A stretch of DNA of 64,000 bases from Bacteroidota bacterium (GCA_963169355.1 CAUJCR010000013.1:56273-120272); one strand, 5' to 3'; shown: positions 54,673-63,897, counted from the first letter of the stretch. The notes: generated by a model not told the origin, from the sequence alone. Program-made: numbers and translations.

Positions 54673-56220
54673 TTATTTCTTAAACATTTTTAGCATACGG
54701 TGCGTTACCACAAATCCGCCTACAATATTAATACTAGCTATTAATATGGCTATGGAAGCTAAAATGGTCATAATATTACTAGCATCGTTTTTGGTTTGTA
54801 ATAAACCACCCACTATAATAATTCCGCTAATGGCATTAGTAACCGCCATTAATGGAGTGTGTAAAGAGTGCGATACATTGGTAATAACTTGCCAACCAAC
54901 AAACACTGCCAACACAAACACTGTAAAATGTTGAATAAATGCTGGAGGTGCAAATGCCCCCACTAATAACAATAAGGCACCTACAACCGCTAAGCTAATT
55001 AAAGTAGTAGTAGCGGTTTTCTTAGCTTGTGCCTCTTCCGATTGTTTTATTTCTTCGGCACTTGGGGCAGCTACTTTTTTAGCGCCCCCACCAGCTGTTG
55101 GGCTTACTTGTAAAGGCGCTGGCGGCCAATTTATTTTGCCATTGTAAGTTACCATAGCTCTTGAAACTACCGCATCTTCCATGTCTATTTTCCATTTTTC
55201 GGCTTTGCCCATATCATCTAATAAATGACAGAGGTTATTGCCATACAATTGCGAGGCCTGTGTAGGTAGTTGATTTAATTTACCTACTATAGTTACGCCA
55301 TTAGCGGTTGTACAAATTTCTCCATTTTTGGTTGCCACACAGTTTCCACCTGTAGAGGCAGCTAAATCTACTACTACCGAGCCTGGTTTCATAGCAGCTA
55401 CATGGTAATCTAACCACAGCTTAGGTGCTGGTTTTCCAGGTATTTGAGCGGTTGTAATAACAATATCTACTTCTTTAGCTTGTTCTAAAAACAATTTCAT
55501 TTCCGCCTCTATAAATTCCTTACTCATTTCTTTTGAGTAACCAGAAGCCGTAGCCCCATCTTCATCAATTTCAACTGTTAAGAACGATGCACCCATCGAT
55601 TCAATTTGTTCGGCTACTTCTTTACGAGTATCAAAAGCACGTACAATAGCACCTAGCGAGTTGGCGGCTCCAATAGAAGCTAAACCCGCAACACCTGCCC
55701 CAATTACTAATACTTTGGCTGGTTCAACCTTACCAGCAGCGGTAATTTGCCCGTTTAAAAATCTACCAAAATAATAAGATCCCTCAATTACAGCTCTGTA
55801 ACCCGCAATATTAGCCATACTAGAAAGTACATCCATTTTTTGAGCTCTGGAAATACGTGGAATAGCATCCATAGCAATAGCGTTTACTTTTTTATCGGCT
55901 AATACCTTAAGTAAATCTTGATTTTGAGCAGGCCATAAATAACTTAATAATACTAAGCCTTCGTGCATTAACGCAACCTCATCAGTTGTAGGTTCTTTTA
56001 CCTTTAAAACAATGTCGGATTGGCTATATATTTGAGCAGCGGTATCTAGTAGTTTAGCACCAGCCTCTTCAAATTCTTTATCAGAAAAATTAGCTTTTGA
56101 GCCTGCACCTTTTTGAATATACACTTCAAAGCCTTGTTTTTGCAAGCGTTTCACCGTTTTAGGGGTAGCAGCTACTCTCAATTCGTTTTGAGACACTTCT
56201 GCTGGAATTCCAACTTTCAT
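54673..56220 (-). CDS. pntA: NAD(P) transhydrogenase subunit alpha (domains I and IIa fused)
   Basis: A 515-residue fused PntA. The alanine-dehydrogenase-like NAD(H) domain includes [23 protein letters not shown] and [30 protein letters not shown]; four C-terminal helices follow ([38 protein letters not shown] and others). It pairs with pntB immediately downstream. The upstream gap borders the accessory region. Confidence 0.94.
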   Translation of the reverse strand: MKVGIPAEVSQNELRVAATPKTVKRLQKQGFEVYIQKGAGSKANFSDKEFEEAGAKLLDTAAQIYSQSDIVLKVKEPTTDEVALMHEGLVLLSYLWPAQNQDLLKVLADKKVNAIAMDAIPRISRAQKMDVLSSMANIAGYRAVIEGSYYFGRFLNGQITAAGKVEPAKVLVIGAGVAGLASIGAANSLGAIVRAFDTRKEVAEQIESMGASFLTVEIDEDGATASGYSKEMSKEFIEAEMKLFLEQAKEVDIVITTAQIPGKPAPKLWLDYHVAAMKPGSVVVDLAASTGGNCVATKNGEICTTANGVTIVGKLNQLPTQASQLYGNNLCHLLDDMGKAEKWKIDMEDAVVSRAMVTYNGKINWPPAPLQVSPTAGGGAKKVAAPSAEEIKQSEEAQAKKTATTTLISLAVVGALLLLVGAFAPPAFIQHFTVFVLAVFVGWQVITNVSHSLHTPLMAVTNAISGIIIVGGLLQTKNDASNIMTILASIAILIASINIVGGFVVTHRMLKMFKK

Positions 56221-56369
56221 ATTACAATTGGGTTAGTTTAAAAAATTAAGAAACAAATAAACTAAAAAAATGGCATTTTTACTATGAATACCTATAATTT
56301 TTAAACTGATTTATTTTAGTTTTACCTCTAGGCTTGTCATTTGATGCGAAAGTACCGTTATTTCTTTAC

Positions 56370-56490
56370 AACTTAAATGTGCAACTAAGATTCACCAAAA
56401 CCACTCTATTTTATTGCCTAATTCGAGGCTCTTGTATTAGAATTTATAAATGATTAACTTCGTTAATTAATAAGTTGGCAGCAATGCTAT
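56370..56490 (+). repeat. Head repeat A, upstream of the nuclease gene
   Basis: About 120 bp shares a diverged but clear similarity with 63756..63876, ending ATGATTAACTTCGTTAATTAATAAGTTGGCAGC against ATGATTAACTTCGTCAATTAATAAGTTAGCGGT. Each lies just upstream of an accessory gene. It occupies most of the 305-base gap after pntA; the rest holds nothing clear. Confidence 0.7.
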
Positions 56491-56525
56491 GAAGACCATC
56501 TTCGCTAAATAAACAGACGTAAACA

Positions 56526-58469
56526 ATGACAATCGAGGACTTTTTGAAAATCGTATGGGAGACACGGCAGACAAATCCATATTTGTTTTATGGTGGCGTG
56601 ATAGTAATAATATTATTGATTTTCTTGGCATATAAAGCGTTTAAAAAACGTAGACAAAATGCTAAAATAAAAGAGAATGCAAAAATTGAAGCAGAACGCT
56701 TAATAAAACTCGAATCGGACAGAAAAGCAAAGCAATATGCTGACAAACTTGCTTTAGAACATAAGCAAAATCTACAAAAAGAGACTACTTTAAAAGAACA
56801 AACAAAGCTAAAAGTTCAAGCAGAAAATCTAGAAAGAGAGGCGGATAAAAAAGCATCAACAGAAATAAAATCACCGACTGAGGACGTTAAAAAAACATTA
56901 GAAGAAAAAAAAGAAGCCAAGTCTGATATACCAAAAAGACAAACTGTTACACCTTACATTGATACAAATGAAGTTCAAGTTAAAATAATTAAATCTGTAC
57001 CTGAACCAGGTTCTTCAACGGCCAAAAGAATAGGCTATTTGCCAAGCGACAAATATGTACAAACAGAACCCTATAAATATGCTGTGGTAAAAATGCCACA
57101 AAAAAATAGTCTAATAAAATTTCCTCGCAAAGGTCGATCTGACAAAAAAGGATATAAAGAAGATGATTTCTTAATTCATTTAAACCGACATTTCAAATCA
57201 ACTTTTAGCGTTTTCAATGACAGGCATATTCCAACCGAAAACGGAAGACCCTATGAACCAGACTTTGTTCTTTCATCTGAAAAAGACAACAAAAATATTT
57301 TCATCAATATTGAAATTGATGAGCCTTACGATGGCTGGTTGAGGACACCCACTCACTGTATTGGAGAAAATGATTTAAGGGACAATTTTTTTACGAAAAG
57401 AGGATGGATAGTTATTCGTTTTGCTGAAATACAAATTCATTGTGAACCTAAAAAATGTTGTGCTTACATCGCTAAAGTTATTCATTCAATTGATTCGACA
57501 TTTAATTCAGACCTACTTAATGAAGTTATTCCAAATCAAGTTGAACAATGGGATAATTTACAATCAAAAAAGTGGGCATCAGATAAGTTTCGTGAAAAAT
57601 ATTTAGATATTGAAAATTTTGGAAAACGACCGAATGTAATAACAGAGTACGAAATAGTTGAATCAACCGCAGATAAGGAAGTTGAAAATGAGATGCCAAA
57701 AGTCAAGAATAAAACCATAAGTGACAATGGACTATTAGCGTCTAAAAATATTGATAACCGGGACAAGCGAATTAAGTTTGACCCAACAGAGCATAGGTAT
57801 TTTATTGATGGCAATCCTGACACTATTTCTGTGACACAACTCATTGATAAATTTTTCCCAGAGTTTGATGCTCCATATTGGGGACCAATAAAGGCAGCAC
57901 AACGAGGAATTTCTACAGAGGAAATTTTAGCTGAGTGGGAGGTTAAAAGAATTGATTCGGCAAATAAAGGAACTGCCTTACATGAAGCAATCGAAAATTA
58001 CTATAACAACAAAAGTCATAATTCAAGTACCAAAGAATTTAGCCATTTCCTTTCATTCAAACAGAGGTATAACGGGATGACACCTTACAGGTCTGAATGG
58101 AGGATATTTGATGAAGATTTAATGGTGGCAGGTACAATTGACATGGTCTACAAAAAGGAGGATGGTTCATTATATATGTTTGATTGGAAACGCAGTGAGA
58201 AAGTTGTGAATAACGATGGAACAATTAAGAATGACACATTTCAATTTGCATTTGGGGAGCTTAGCCATCTAGGCGACAATAGTTATAATCGATATTGTTT
58301 GCAACAAAATATATATAAAGCAATATTAGAGAAAAGATATAAACATAAAATTAGCTCAATGAATCTTTTGGTAATGCATGAAGCATACGACCGATATCAC
58401 CATATCAAAATACCAAATATGGACAAAGAAATTAACTATATATTTAACTATGCTTTACTTACAAGGTAA
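56526..58469 (+). CDS. Membrane-anchored protein with a DUF559/Vsr-like and a RecB-like PD-(D/E)XK nuclease domain
   Basis: A 647-residue protein of unusual architecture. One membrane helix (YGGVIVIILLIFLAYKAF, residues 22-39) is followed by a lysine/glutamate-rich coiled coil (40-125). The first domain (about 200-330) shows PYEPDFVL, INIEIDEPYDG and LRDNFFTKRGWIVIRFAE, resembling the DUF559/Vsr-type fold. The second (about 415-640) has the RecB-family set: GTALHEAIENY (H486), GTIDMVY (D539), FDWK (D553, K555) and QQNIYKAI (QxxxY). It is the only gene between repeat head A and the duplicated HAD fragment. A defence or DNA-processing role is inferred; no known system is matched. Confidence 0.75.
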   Translation: MTIEDFLKIVWETRQTNPYLFYGGVIVIILLIFLAYKAFKKRRQNAKIKENAKIEAERLIKLESDRKAKQYADKLALEHKQNLQKETTLKEQTKLKVQAENLEREADKKASTEIKSPTEDVKKTLEEKKEAKSDIPKRQTVTPYIDTNEVQVKIIKSVPEPGSSTAKRIGYLPSDKYVQTEPYKYAVVKMPQKNSLIKFPRKGRSDKKGYKEDDFLIHLNRHFKSTFSVFNDRHIPTENGRPYEPDFVLSSEKDNKNIFINIEIDEPYDGWLRTPTHCIGENDLRDNFFTKRGWIVIRFAEIQIHCEPKKCCAYIAKVIHSIDSTFNSDLLNEVIPNQVEQWDNLQSKKWASDKFREKYLDIENFGKRPNVITEYEIVESTADKEVENEMPKVKNKTISDNGLLASKNIDNRDKRIKFDPTEHRYFIDGNPDTISVTQLIDKFFPEFDAPYWGPIKAAQRGISTEEILAEWEVKRIDSANKGTALHEAIENYYNNKSHNSSTKEFSHFLSFKQRYNGMTPYRSEWRIFDEDLMVAGTIDMVYKKEDGSLYMFDWKRSEKVVNNDGTIKNDTFQFAFGELSHLGDNSYNRYCLQQNIYKAILEKRYKHKISSMNLLVMHEAYDRYHHIKIPNMDKEINYIFNYALLTR

Positions 58470-58499
58470 CGACAATATAGGACATAGAAGCAATGGTGG

Positions 58500-58731
58500 T
58501 AACATATAGGAATTAAACAAACCTCTGCTTCAATTTAATCCTGTTCCGTAAGAAGCTCTTATACTTTAAAAAATAGATTTAAGTTCTTGCAGTTTGGTAA
58601 TATGCAAATAAGCATCTTGTAGGCTGGCGGCTTGTTCGGCTAAATGAATGGCTTTCCATTGGGCGTTGATAGCACCAAAAATATCTGCCTCTAAGTTATC
58701 GCCAATCATCAAACAGTCGTCGGCGGTAGAT
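58500..58731 (+). repeat. 232-bp direct repeat, copy 1
   Basis: It starts TAACATATAGGAATTAAAC and ends in the yjjG 3' fragment. The same sequence with about 10% changes is at 61309-61540. The two copies bracket the 170-bp repeat copy 3, the Fic gene and the CPBP gene. Confidence 0.85.
58566..58731 (-). pseudogene. 3' fragment of a YjjG-type HAD gene
   Basis: On the minus strand this reads STADDCLMIGDNLEADIFGAINAQW to LQELKSIF and stop, matching the last 55 residues of the intact gene at 61375..62067 almost exactly. It contains no start and ends at the repeat boundary. It is the residue of a duplication, not a working gene. Confidence 0.88.
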
Positions 58732-58752
58732 GAGTTGTTTGCAATTAATTTT

Positions 58753-58922
58753 AACCCAGATTGTGCATTAGAAATTAGTAATGAGAGCTAAAAGCCCAAT
58801 AAAATATGAACTTTTACGAATGAAGCGTAGCCACTGCTACGGTGATTGAGAAAAAGTTGCGAAGCTTCATATTTTGCAGGGCTTTTAGCTCGTAATAGAA
58901 TTACTAATGTATAATCTGGGTT
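58753..58922 (+). repeat. 170-bp hairpin element, copy 3
   Basis: This is the best-paired copy: the inner arms AGCTAAAAGCCC and GGGCTTTTAGCT are exact complements, with further AATATGAA/TTCATATT and CGTAG/CTACG stems, and inverted ends AACCCAGATTGTGCATTAG / complement. It follows the truncated HAD copy and precedes the Fic operator. Confidence 0.9.
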
Positions 58923-58960
58923 TAAGCCATTGCTTATTTTATTACGTCTGTAGATTGTTT

Positions 58961-59000
58961 TGCGGTGAAAAAATTGTATTTTTACCGCAAATTGTGCGGT
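58961..59000 (+). promoter_or_regulatory. Candidate operator of the Fic gene
   Basis: Three half-sites alternate: TGCGGT (58961), ACCGCA (58984) and TGCGGT (58995). The last two form a short palindrome with a 5-base spacer just before the ATG at 59007. The Fic protein has a C-terminal winged-helix-like domain, so autoregulation is plausible. Confidence 0.55.
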
Positions 59001-59006
59001 GGTAAA

Positions 59007-60146
59007 ATGTATATACACGAAATAGAAAATTGGACAAACTTTGTTTGGGACAACAACAAGATTCTTCCAAAGTTAGCTTCCGTAAGGCATTTACAAGGTC
59101 GTTTACTTGGTCGTATGGAAAGTTTAGGTTTCGATTTTACCGAACGTGCCACATTAGAATCACTTATTTTAGAAGTCGTAGATACATCAAGAATTGAAGG
59201 CGAATTTTTAAACCCCGAATTAGTTCGTTCATCTATTGCCCGAAAATTAGGGATTGAAAATGTAGAGTTTGTAAGAACATCCCGAAATATTGAGGGAATT
59301 GTTGATGTGATTTTAGATGCTACCCAAAATTTTGACCAACCACTTACACAAGTTCGGCTTTTTGGTTGGCATAATTCACTATTTCAAACAGGTTATAGTG
59401 GTTATGTGCCGATTGATGTTGCCAAATATCGTTCAGGAGGAATGAAAGTAGTTTCAGGGAACTTTGGTAGAGAAAAAATACATTTTGAAGCACCAACTGC
59501 CGAACGAGTTCCATACGAAATGGAACAATTTTTAGATTGGTTGAATAACGATAACAGTTTGGATTTGGTGCTAAAATCTATCATTGCACATTTTTGGTTT
59601 GTAACTATACACCCATTTGATGATGGTAACGGACGAATTGCAAGAGCAATTTTGGATATGTTTTTAGCCAAAAGCGATCGCAGTAAAATTCGTTTTTACA
59701 GTTTATCAAACCAAATTTTCAAAGAACACAAAAAATACAACAGCACAATTGAGAAAACACAAAAAGGAAAACAAGATATTACGCCATATTTAGATTGGTT
59801 TTTGGGCTGCTTTGAAAGAGCATTGTTGGCTAGTGAACAAAATTTGGAAATAATTTTGGATAAAGCTCACTTTTGGGATAAACATAAATTAACCAACATC
59901 AACGACAGGCAAAGGCTTGTAATCAATTATTTGTACGATAGCTACGATAAAGAAATTGGATTTTTGCGGACTTCTACTTATGCGAAACTTGCCAAATGTT
60001 CTAATGACACAGCTTTACGTGATTTACAGGACTTAGTTAAAAAAGAAATGCTAAAATCAGAAGATACAGGAAAGAAAACAAATTATATAGTCGTTAGTCC
60101 AAAAGGCATAAGAATACCGAAAAAAATAACTACCGCTAACATATAA
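59007..60146 (+). CDS. Fic family protein with N-terminal DUF4172-type domain
   Basis: I take the ATG at 59007 (MYIHEIENWTNFVW); the ORF-track GTG at 58965 lies within the operator. It is 379 residues long. The Fic core is HPFDDGNGRIAR (about residues 202-213), complete for AMP or other nucleotide transfer. The inhibitory helix motif [ST]xxxE[GN] is visible in the N-terminal part as TSRIEGE (about 60-66), so it is a self-inhibited class II Fic. The C-terminal segment (NDRQRLVINYLYDSYDKEIGFLRTSTYAKLAKCSNDTALRDLQDLVKKEML) is a winged-helix-like DNA-binding domain. The target is unknown. Confidence 0.9.
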   Translation: MYIHEIENWTNFVWDNNKILPKLASVRHLQGRLLGRMESLGFDFTERATLESLILEVVDTSRIEGEFLNPELVRSSIARKLGIENVEFVRTSRNIEGIVDVILDATQNFDQPLTQVRLFGWHNSLFQTGYSGYVPIDVAKYRSGGMKVVSGNFGREKIHFEAPTAERVPYEMEQFLDWLNNDNSLDLVLKSIIAHFWFVTIHPFDDGNGRIARAILDMFLAKSDRSKIRFYSLSNQIFKEHKKYNSTIEKTQKGKQDITPYLDWFLGCFERALLASEQNLEIILDKAHFWDKHKLTNINDRQRLVINYLYDSYDKEIGFLRTSTYAKLAKCSNDTALRDLQDLVKKEMLKSEDTGKKTNYIVVSPKGIRIPKKITTANI

Positions 60147-60180
60147 AAATTAAACAACTCTCCATTTCAATTTAATCCTG
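60137..60180 (+). repeat. Tail repeat B, after the Fic gene
   Basis: TAACATATAAAAATTAAAC to CAATTTAATCCTG resembles the first 45 bases of both 232-bp repeats, which follow the nuclease and CPBP genes. So all three accessory genes share this tail. The rest of the 217-base gap has a short CTGCC/GGCAG hairpin and no gene. Confidence 0.65.
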
Positions 60181-60363
60181 TGCCTGTCTGCCTTTGGCAG
60201 GTTGAATGAAGTAACTGACTTATAATTCATTTTTTATTCGTACATTTATTTCATAAATAACAAACAGTTTGTGTTAATTACATTGAGTTTTTTCATAGGC
60301 TGCCGTTAGTAGCAAGCGGTGTAAAAATATGTGTAGAAAATTTGACATAAGTTATAGAAGTTT

Positions 60364-61311
60364 ATGAAATCAAAAGTTCGAAAATATCCGGTTATTACAT
60401 TCTTCGCTTTATCTGTTCTAATCTCGTGGGCTGGCTGGGTTCCTTATGCTGCTTCAAAAGCAGGATTTTTGAATTTAAATATTCCATCCGAAATTATCTG
60501 GCTGGCAGAATTTGGACCATCACTTTCTGCAATAATTATTACTGCATTAATTTATGGAAAGACTAACACTATAAGTTTACTTAAACGTCTTCTGATATGG
60601 AAGACAAGTATTAAATGGTATTTATTTGCTATAGTGGTTACTCCAATTTTAATTTTAGCATCGATTGGAATTGATATTTTATTTTTTAATACAACCTACG
60701 ACTTTTCGCTATTGAGTCAATGGGATACCAACTTTATTAATCGTACGGAAGCTTTTACTCCTTCAATGGGACTTATTACTCAATTAGTATCCTTTATGCA
60801 CACAGGGACTTTTGCAACAGGACTTGTCTTTTTAGTATTAGCCTTAACCAATGGCGGTCTTTCGGAGGAAATAGGCTGGCGTGGATTTGCTTTAAATAAA
60901 TTTCAGGACAAACCATACAACTTTTTAGTTTCAAGTTTATTCGTTGCTTTATTATGGGCTTTTTGGCACACAGGTACACTATTTTGGCAAACAGTGTTTA
61001 CCTCAACTTTTTCAGAAGGAATTTCATTTGCAGCAGTCTATCTTTTTCAATATCTATTACTCGTAATCCCTTTGTCTGTGCTATATACGTTTTTATATAA
61101 TGCGACAAATGGGAGCATTCTTCTTTCAATAATATTACACGCCTTTTATAATATTTCAATTTCCATATTTGCAACAGCTCTACCGAATTTCCCAATGATA
61201 ATTTTAGTTATTTTGCTTTGGATATTTGCAATTTTACTGACAATTATTCTATGGAAAAATAGTAAATACAACAAGACATATCGCAATGAAACTAATGTTG
61301 CCAGCAACTAA
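60364..61311 (+). CDS. CPBP (Abi/CAAX) family intramembrane glutamic protease
   Basis: A 315-residue membrane protein with about eight helices. The three family motifs are present: EEIGWRGFALNKF (EExxxR), WAFWHTG (FxxxH-like) and ILHAFYNI (HxxxN/B). Such proteins process prenylated or peptide substrates and may give immunity to peptides or assist maturation. It sits alone between tail B and the second 232-bp repeat, in the accessory segment with Fic. Confidence 0.88.
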   Translation: MKSKVRKYPVITFFALSVLISWAGWVPYAASKAGFLNLNIPSEIIWLAEFGPSLSAIIITALIYGKTNTISLLKRLLIWKTSIKWYLFAIVVTPILILASIGIDILFFNTTYDFSLLSQWDTNFINRTEAFTPSMGLITQLVSFMHTGTFATGLVFLVLALTNGGLSEEIGWRGFALNKFQDKPYNFLVSSLFVALLWAFWHTGTLFWQTVFTSTFSEGISFAAVYLFQYLLLVIPLSVLYTFLYNATNGSILLSIILHAFYNISISIFATALPNFPMIILVILLWIFAILLTIILWKNSKYNKTYRNETNVASN

Positions 61312-61540
61312 CATATAGCCATTAAACAAAGCTCTGCTTCAATATAATCCTATGCCGTATGAAGTTCTTATTCTTTAAAAAATAGATTTAAGTTCTTGCA
61401 GTTTACTAATATGTAAATAAGCATCTTGTAGACTGGCGGCTTGTTCGGCTAAATGAATGGCTTTCCATTGGGCGTTGATAGCACCAAAAATATCTGCCTC
61501 TAAGTTATCGCCAATCATCACGCAGTCGTCGGCGGTGGAT
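61309..61540 (+). repeat. 232-bp direct repeat, copy 2
   Basis: This is the partner of 58500-58731. It includes the CPBP downstream tail (TAACATATAGCCATTAAAC) and the 3' end of the intact yjjG gene. Recombination between the copies would remove 2.8 kb with the Fic and CPBP genes and restore a single junction at yjjG. Confidence 0.85.
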
Positions 61541-62067
61541 TGGGTAAGTGCTTGCGCTAATTCAAAAATTTGCTTATCAGGTTTGCTTACTCCATGTTCT
61601 TCGGAGATGATGATGGTGTTAAAATGTGGTTCCAATAAGCATTGTTTCAGTTTAATGTCCTGCACTTCTTTAAAACCATTGGTTATAATGTGTAAATGAT
61701 AATTGGGTTTAAGGTAGTGCAGTATATCCATGGCGCCTTCTATCAAATGGGTTTTGTAAGGCGAAATTTTTAAATAATCATCAGCCCATTGATGCGAGAG
61801 GGCTAAATTTTCATACTTAAAAAATTGAAAGGTTTGATAAAACCGTTGATACCTCAATTCAGCTTTCGCTATTTTTTGATGGCTGTATTGTTCCCACAAT
61901 TGATGGTTAATGGCCTCATATACTTTCATAAACTCGTCAAACGATACACCACATCGGCTTTCAATATGATGTTCGGTAAACAATTGCAATAGGGCTTCGC
62001 GCGAATTTTTATTAAAATCCCAAAGTGTATTATCTAAATCAAAAAAAAGATGTTTGCGTTTTTTCAT
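61375..62067 (-). CDS. yjjG: YjjG-type HAD noncanonical pyrimidine nucleotidase
   Basis: A 230-residue HAD hydrolase. Motif I is FFDLDNTLWDF; the cap domain follows, then HIITNGFKEVQ (motif II) and KPDKQIFELA with MIGDNLEADIFGA (motifs III/IV). The FDLDNTLWDF start and length match the YjjG group, which dephosphorylates modified pyrimidine nucleotides. Its 3' end is duplicated at 58.6 kb. The stop of the GSCFA gene overlaps its start by four bases (ATGA), so they are coupled. Confidence 0.87.
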   Translation of the reverse strand: MKKRKHLFFDLDNTLWDFNKNSREALLQLFTEHHIESRCGVSFDEFMKVYEAINHQLWEQYSHQKIAKAELRYQRFYQTFQFFKYENLALSHQWADDYLKISPYKTHLIEGAMDILHYLKPNYHLHIITNGFKEVQDIKLKQCLLEPHFNTIIISEEHGVSKPDKQIFELAQALTQSTADDCVMIGDNLEADIFGAINAQWKAIHLAEQAASLQDAYLHISKLQELKSIF

Positions 62068-63041
62068 GCTGATTTAAAATAAATAATTTCGGATTGTAAG
62101 TTTAAAAAAGGAAATTCCTCTTTTAGCGCCAAGCATTTTTGCAAGTTGTCTTTTTTAAATTGTATCGATTCGGTGCTATGTTCGTTAAATAATTTATGAA
62201 GATAAGCCTGATGAATTTGCATTAAACGCTGGTTAAGCTGTGTGGTGTGGTTATTAAAATAACACTCTGCAAATTTTTGCCAAACGTAATCAACAGCTAA
62301 GGCATTAGGGTGAGCAAGGTCTTTTTCGTAAAAACGATAGTCGCGCAGGTCGTCAGTTACTAATTCGTACGATGGAAAATAACTACAGTGTGCTAGGTCG
62401 TTTACTAATTGATGACTTGTTTGAATTAAAATGGATTTACTTAAATTATTTTCCACCACACCGTCTTTTAAATGTTTGACAGGCGATACCGTTAATACAA
62501 TTTGTAAAGTAGGATTTAAGGCAAGCAATAATTTATAAAGTGTATGAAACTGCGCAACGAGTGAAGATGTAGTTAAAAGTTGTTTGTTAAAATAGCTTTG
62601 CGGTATTTTGTGGCAATTGGCAACTACTTGTTGAGTATCTTTTTTAGCATAAGCAAAAGCCGAACCAAATGTGATAAATAATGTATGGGCTTTACAAAGG
62701 TGTTGATGCCATACAACTATTTGATGGTTTAATTGGTCTAACAGCAGAGTAGGGCTCGAAGCTGTAAACTGGCTATGCGCATCAAGGCAAACGTATTGTT
62801 GTTGTTTTTCAATTACTTCGTTTCTTGTAAAGTAGTGTTTGTTCACAATGCGTGTTAGCTGATTTGCAATGCTTTCAGGATTAAACACAATACCAAAAGG
62901 ATTGGAGTGTACATTAAATTTTAAATCGTGTAGTTTATGGTAAATTTGTTCGCTAAAGCAAGAGCCAATCATTAAAATGGGGGCTTGATGCTGAAGGGTA
63001 AATGCACTAGGTGGTACAGATATGTTTAAGTGAAATTTCAA
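62064..63041 (-). CDS. GSCFA domain protein
   Basis: A 325-residue protein of the GSCFA family, an SGNH-hydrolase relative common in Bacteroidota. The name motif appears as MIGSCFSEQIYHKL; also FNPFGIVFNP, FITFGSAFAY and LTVSPVKHLKDG, then HPNALAVDYVW towards the end. It probably acts as an esterase or transferase on a glycan, though the substrate is unknown. It is co-transcribed with yjjG by an overlap. Confidence 0.87.
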   Translation of the reverse strand: MKFHLNISVPPSAFTLQHQAPILMIGSCFSEQIYHKLHDLKFNVHSNPFGIVFNPESIANQLTRIVNKHYFTRNEVIEKQQQYVCLDAHSQFTASSPTLLLDQLNHQIVVWHQHLCKAHTLFITFGSAFAYAKKDTQQVVANCHKIPQSYFNKQLLTTSSLVAQFHTLYKLLLALNPTLQIVLTVSPVKHLKDGVVENNLSKSILIQTSHQLVNDLAHCSYFPSYELVTDDLRDYRFYEKDLAHPNALAVDYVWQKFAECYFNNHTTQLNQRLMQIHQAYLHKLFNEHSTESIQFKKDNLQKCLALKEEFPFLNLQSEIIYFKSA

Positions 63042-63057
63042 TGAGTTAAAATTAAAT

Positions 63058-63092
63058 AAAAAAAGGATTCGCCAATGGCCAATCCTTTTTTG
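63058..63092. terminator. Terminator downstream of ndk
   Basis: AAAAAGGATT and AATCCTTTTT pair around an 11-base loop with a T-run on each strand. It would end ndk (minus) before the GSCFA gene start and has symmetry for both directions. Confidence 0.75.
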
Positions 63093-63110
63093 TAAATGGT
63101 ATTTTAAAAA

Positions 63111-63530
63111 TTAAAAGCGTTCCATTTTCGAGAAAAAGAAATCAGATTCGATATGGGCGTTTTCATCGCTATCAGAACCATGAACGGCATTTGCCGAAAT
63201 AGATTTTGCAAATAATTTACGAATAGTACCTTCTTCTGCTTTACTTGGATCGGTAGCACCAATTAATTTACGGTAATCAGCAACAGCATTGTCTTTTTCT
63301 AAGATAGCTGCTACAATAGGACCGCCACTCATATAATCTACTAATTCGCCATAAAAAGGACGCTCTTTATGAACTTCGTAAAATTTGCCAGCGGCATCTT
63401 TACTAAGTTTTAAGTATTTCATAGCTACAATTCTAAAACCAGCTTGGTTTATTTTAGCTAAAATAGGACCGATGTTATTTGCTTCTACTGCATCGGGCTT
63501 AATCATTGTAAATGTAATATTTCCTGCCAT
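63111..63530 (-). CDS. ndk: Nucleoside diphosphate kinase
   Basis: Ndk balances nucleoside triphosphate pools. The 139 residues include [16 protein letters not shown], the GGPIVAAIL segment and the phosphohistidine site [20 protein letters not shown]. Normal length. A promoter lies upstream on the minus strand and a terminator downstream, so it is monocistronic. Confidence 0.96.
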   Translation of the reverse strand: MAGNITFTMIKPDAVEANNIGPILAKINQAGFRIVAMKYLKLSKDAAGKFYEVHKERPFYGELVDYMSGGPIVAAILEKDNAVADYRKLIGATDPSKAEEGTIRKLFAKSISANAVHGSDSDENAHIESDFFFSKMERF

Positions 63531-63548
63531 TTTAATTTATTTAGAGCG

Positions 63549-63578
63549 CAAAGATACATTTTTTGTTGTGATTACAAA
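63549..63578 (-). promoter_or_regulatory. Promoter of ndk
   Basis: On the minus strand TTTG and TATCTTTG are separated by 18 bases, matching the Bacteroidota consensus. The ATG at 63530 leaves a leader of roughly a dozen bases after the expected start point. Confidence 0.65.
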
Positions 63579-63755
63579 AAATCCAATTAATTCAAAATTC
63601 GTTAGTATCTTTATCCGTGGCTTTTCAATTAATATCAAATGTAAGTGTGATTTAGGCTAAAGTTGTTTAGTGATTTTTTATCATTTGGAAGCGGAAAAAG
63701 TAAAACAAGATAAATCAATAGTTATCATCTAATGAGAAAGTACTGCTAATTTTTA

Positions 63756-63876
63756 ACAACTACAAATGCGCAACTGAAATTCACCTAAAACACTCTATTT
63801 CATTGGCCAAATTAAGATTCTTTTATTTGAATTTAAAAATGATTAACTTCGTCAATTAATAAGTTAGCGGTCAGCT
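63756..63876 (+). repeat. Head repeat D, upstream of the DUF523 gene
   Basis: A diverged copy of head repeat A, ending GTTAGCGG, about 20 bases before the DUF523 start. The rest of the 367-base gap holds the ndk promoter and nothing else I can name. Confidence 0.7.
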
Positions 63877-63897
63877 TAAAAACCGACACAAAAAATT

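Noticed and set aside
58788-59018. Small minus-strand ORF across the 170-bp repeat
   Set aside because: It is produced by the repeat sequence; other copies do not keep it open in a conserved way.
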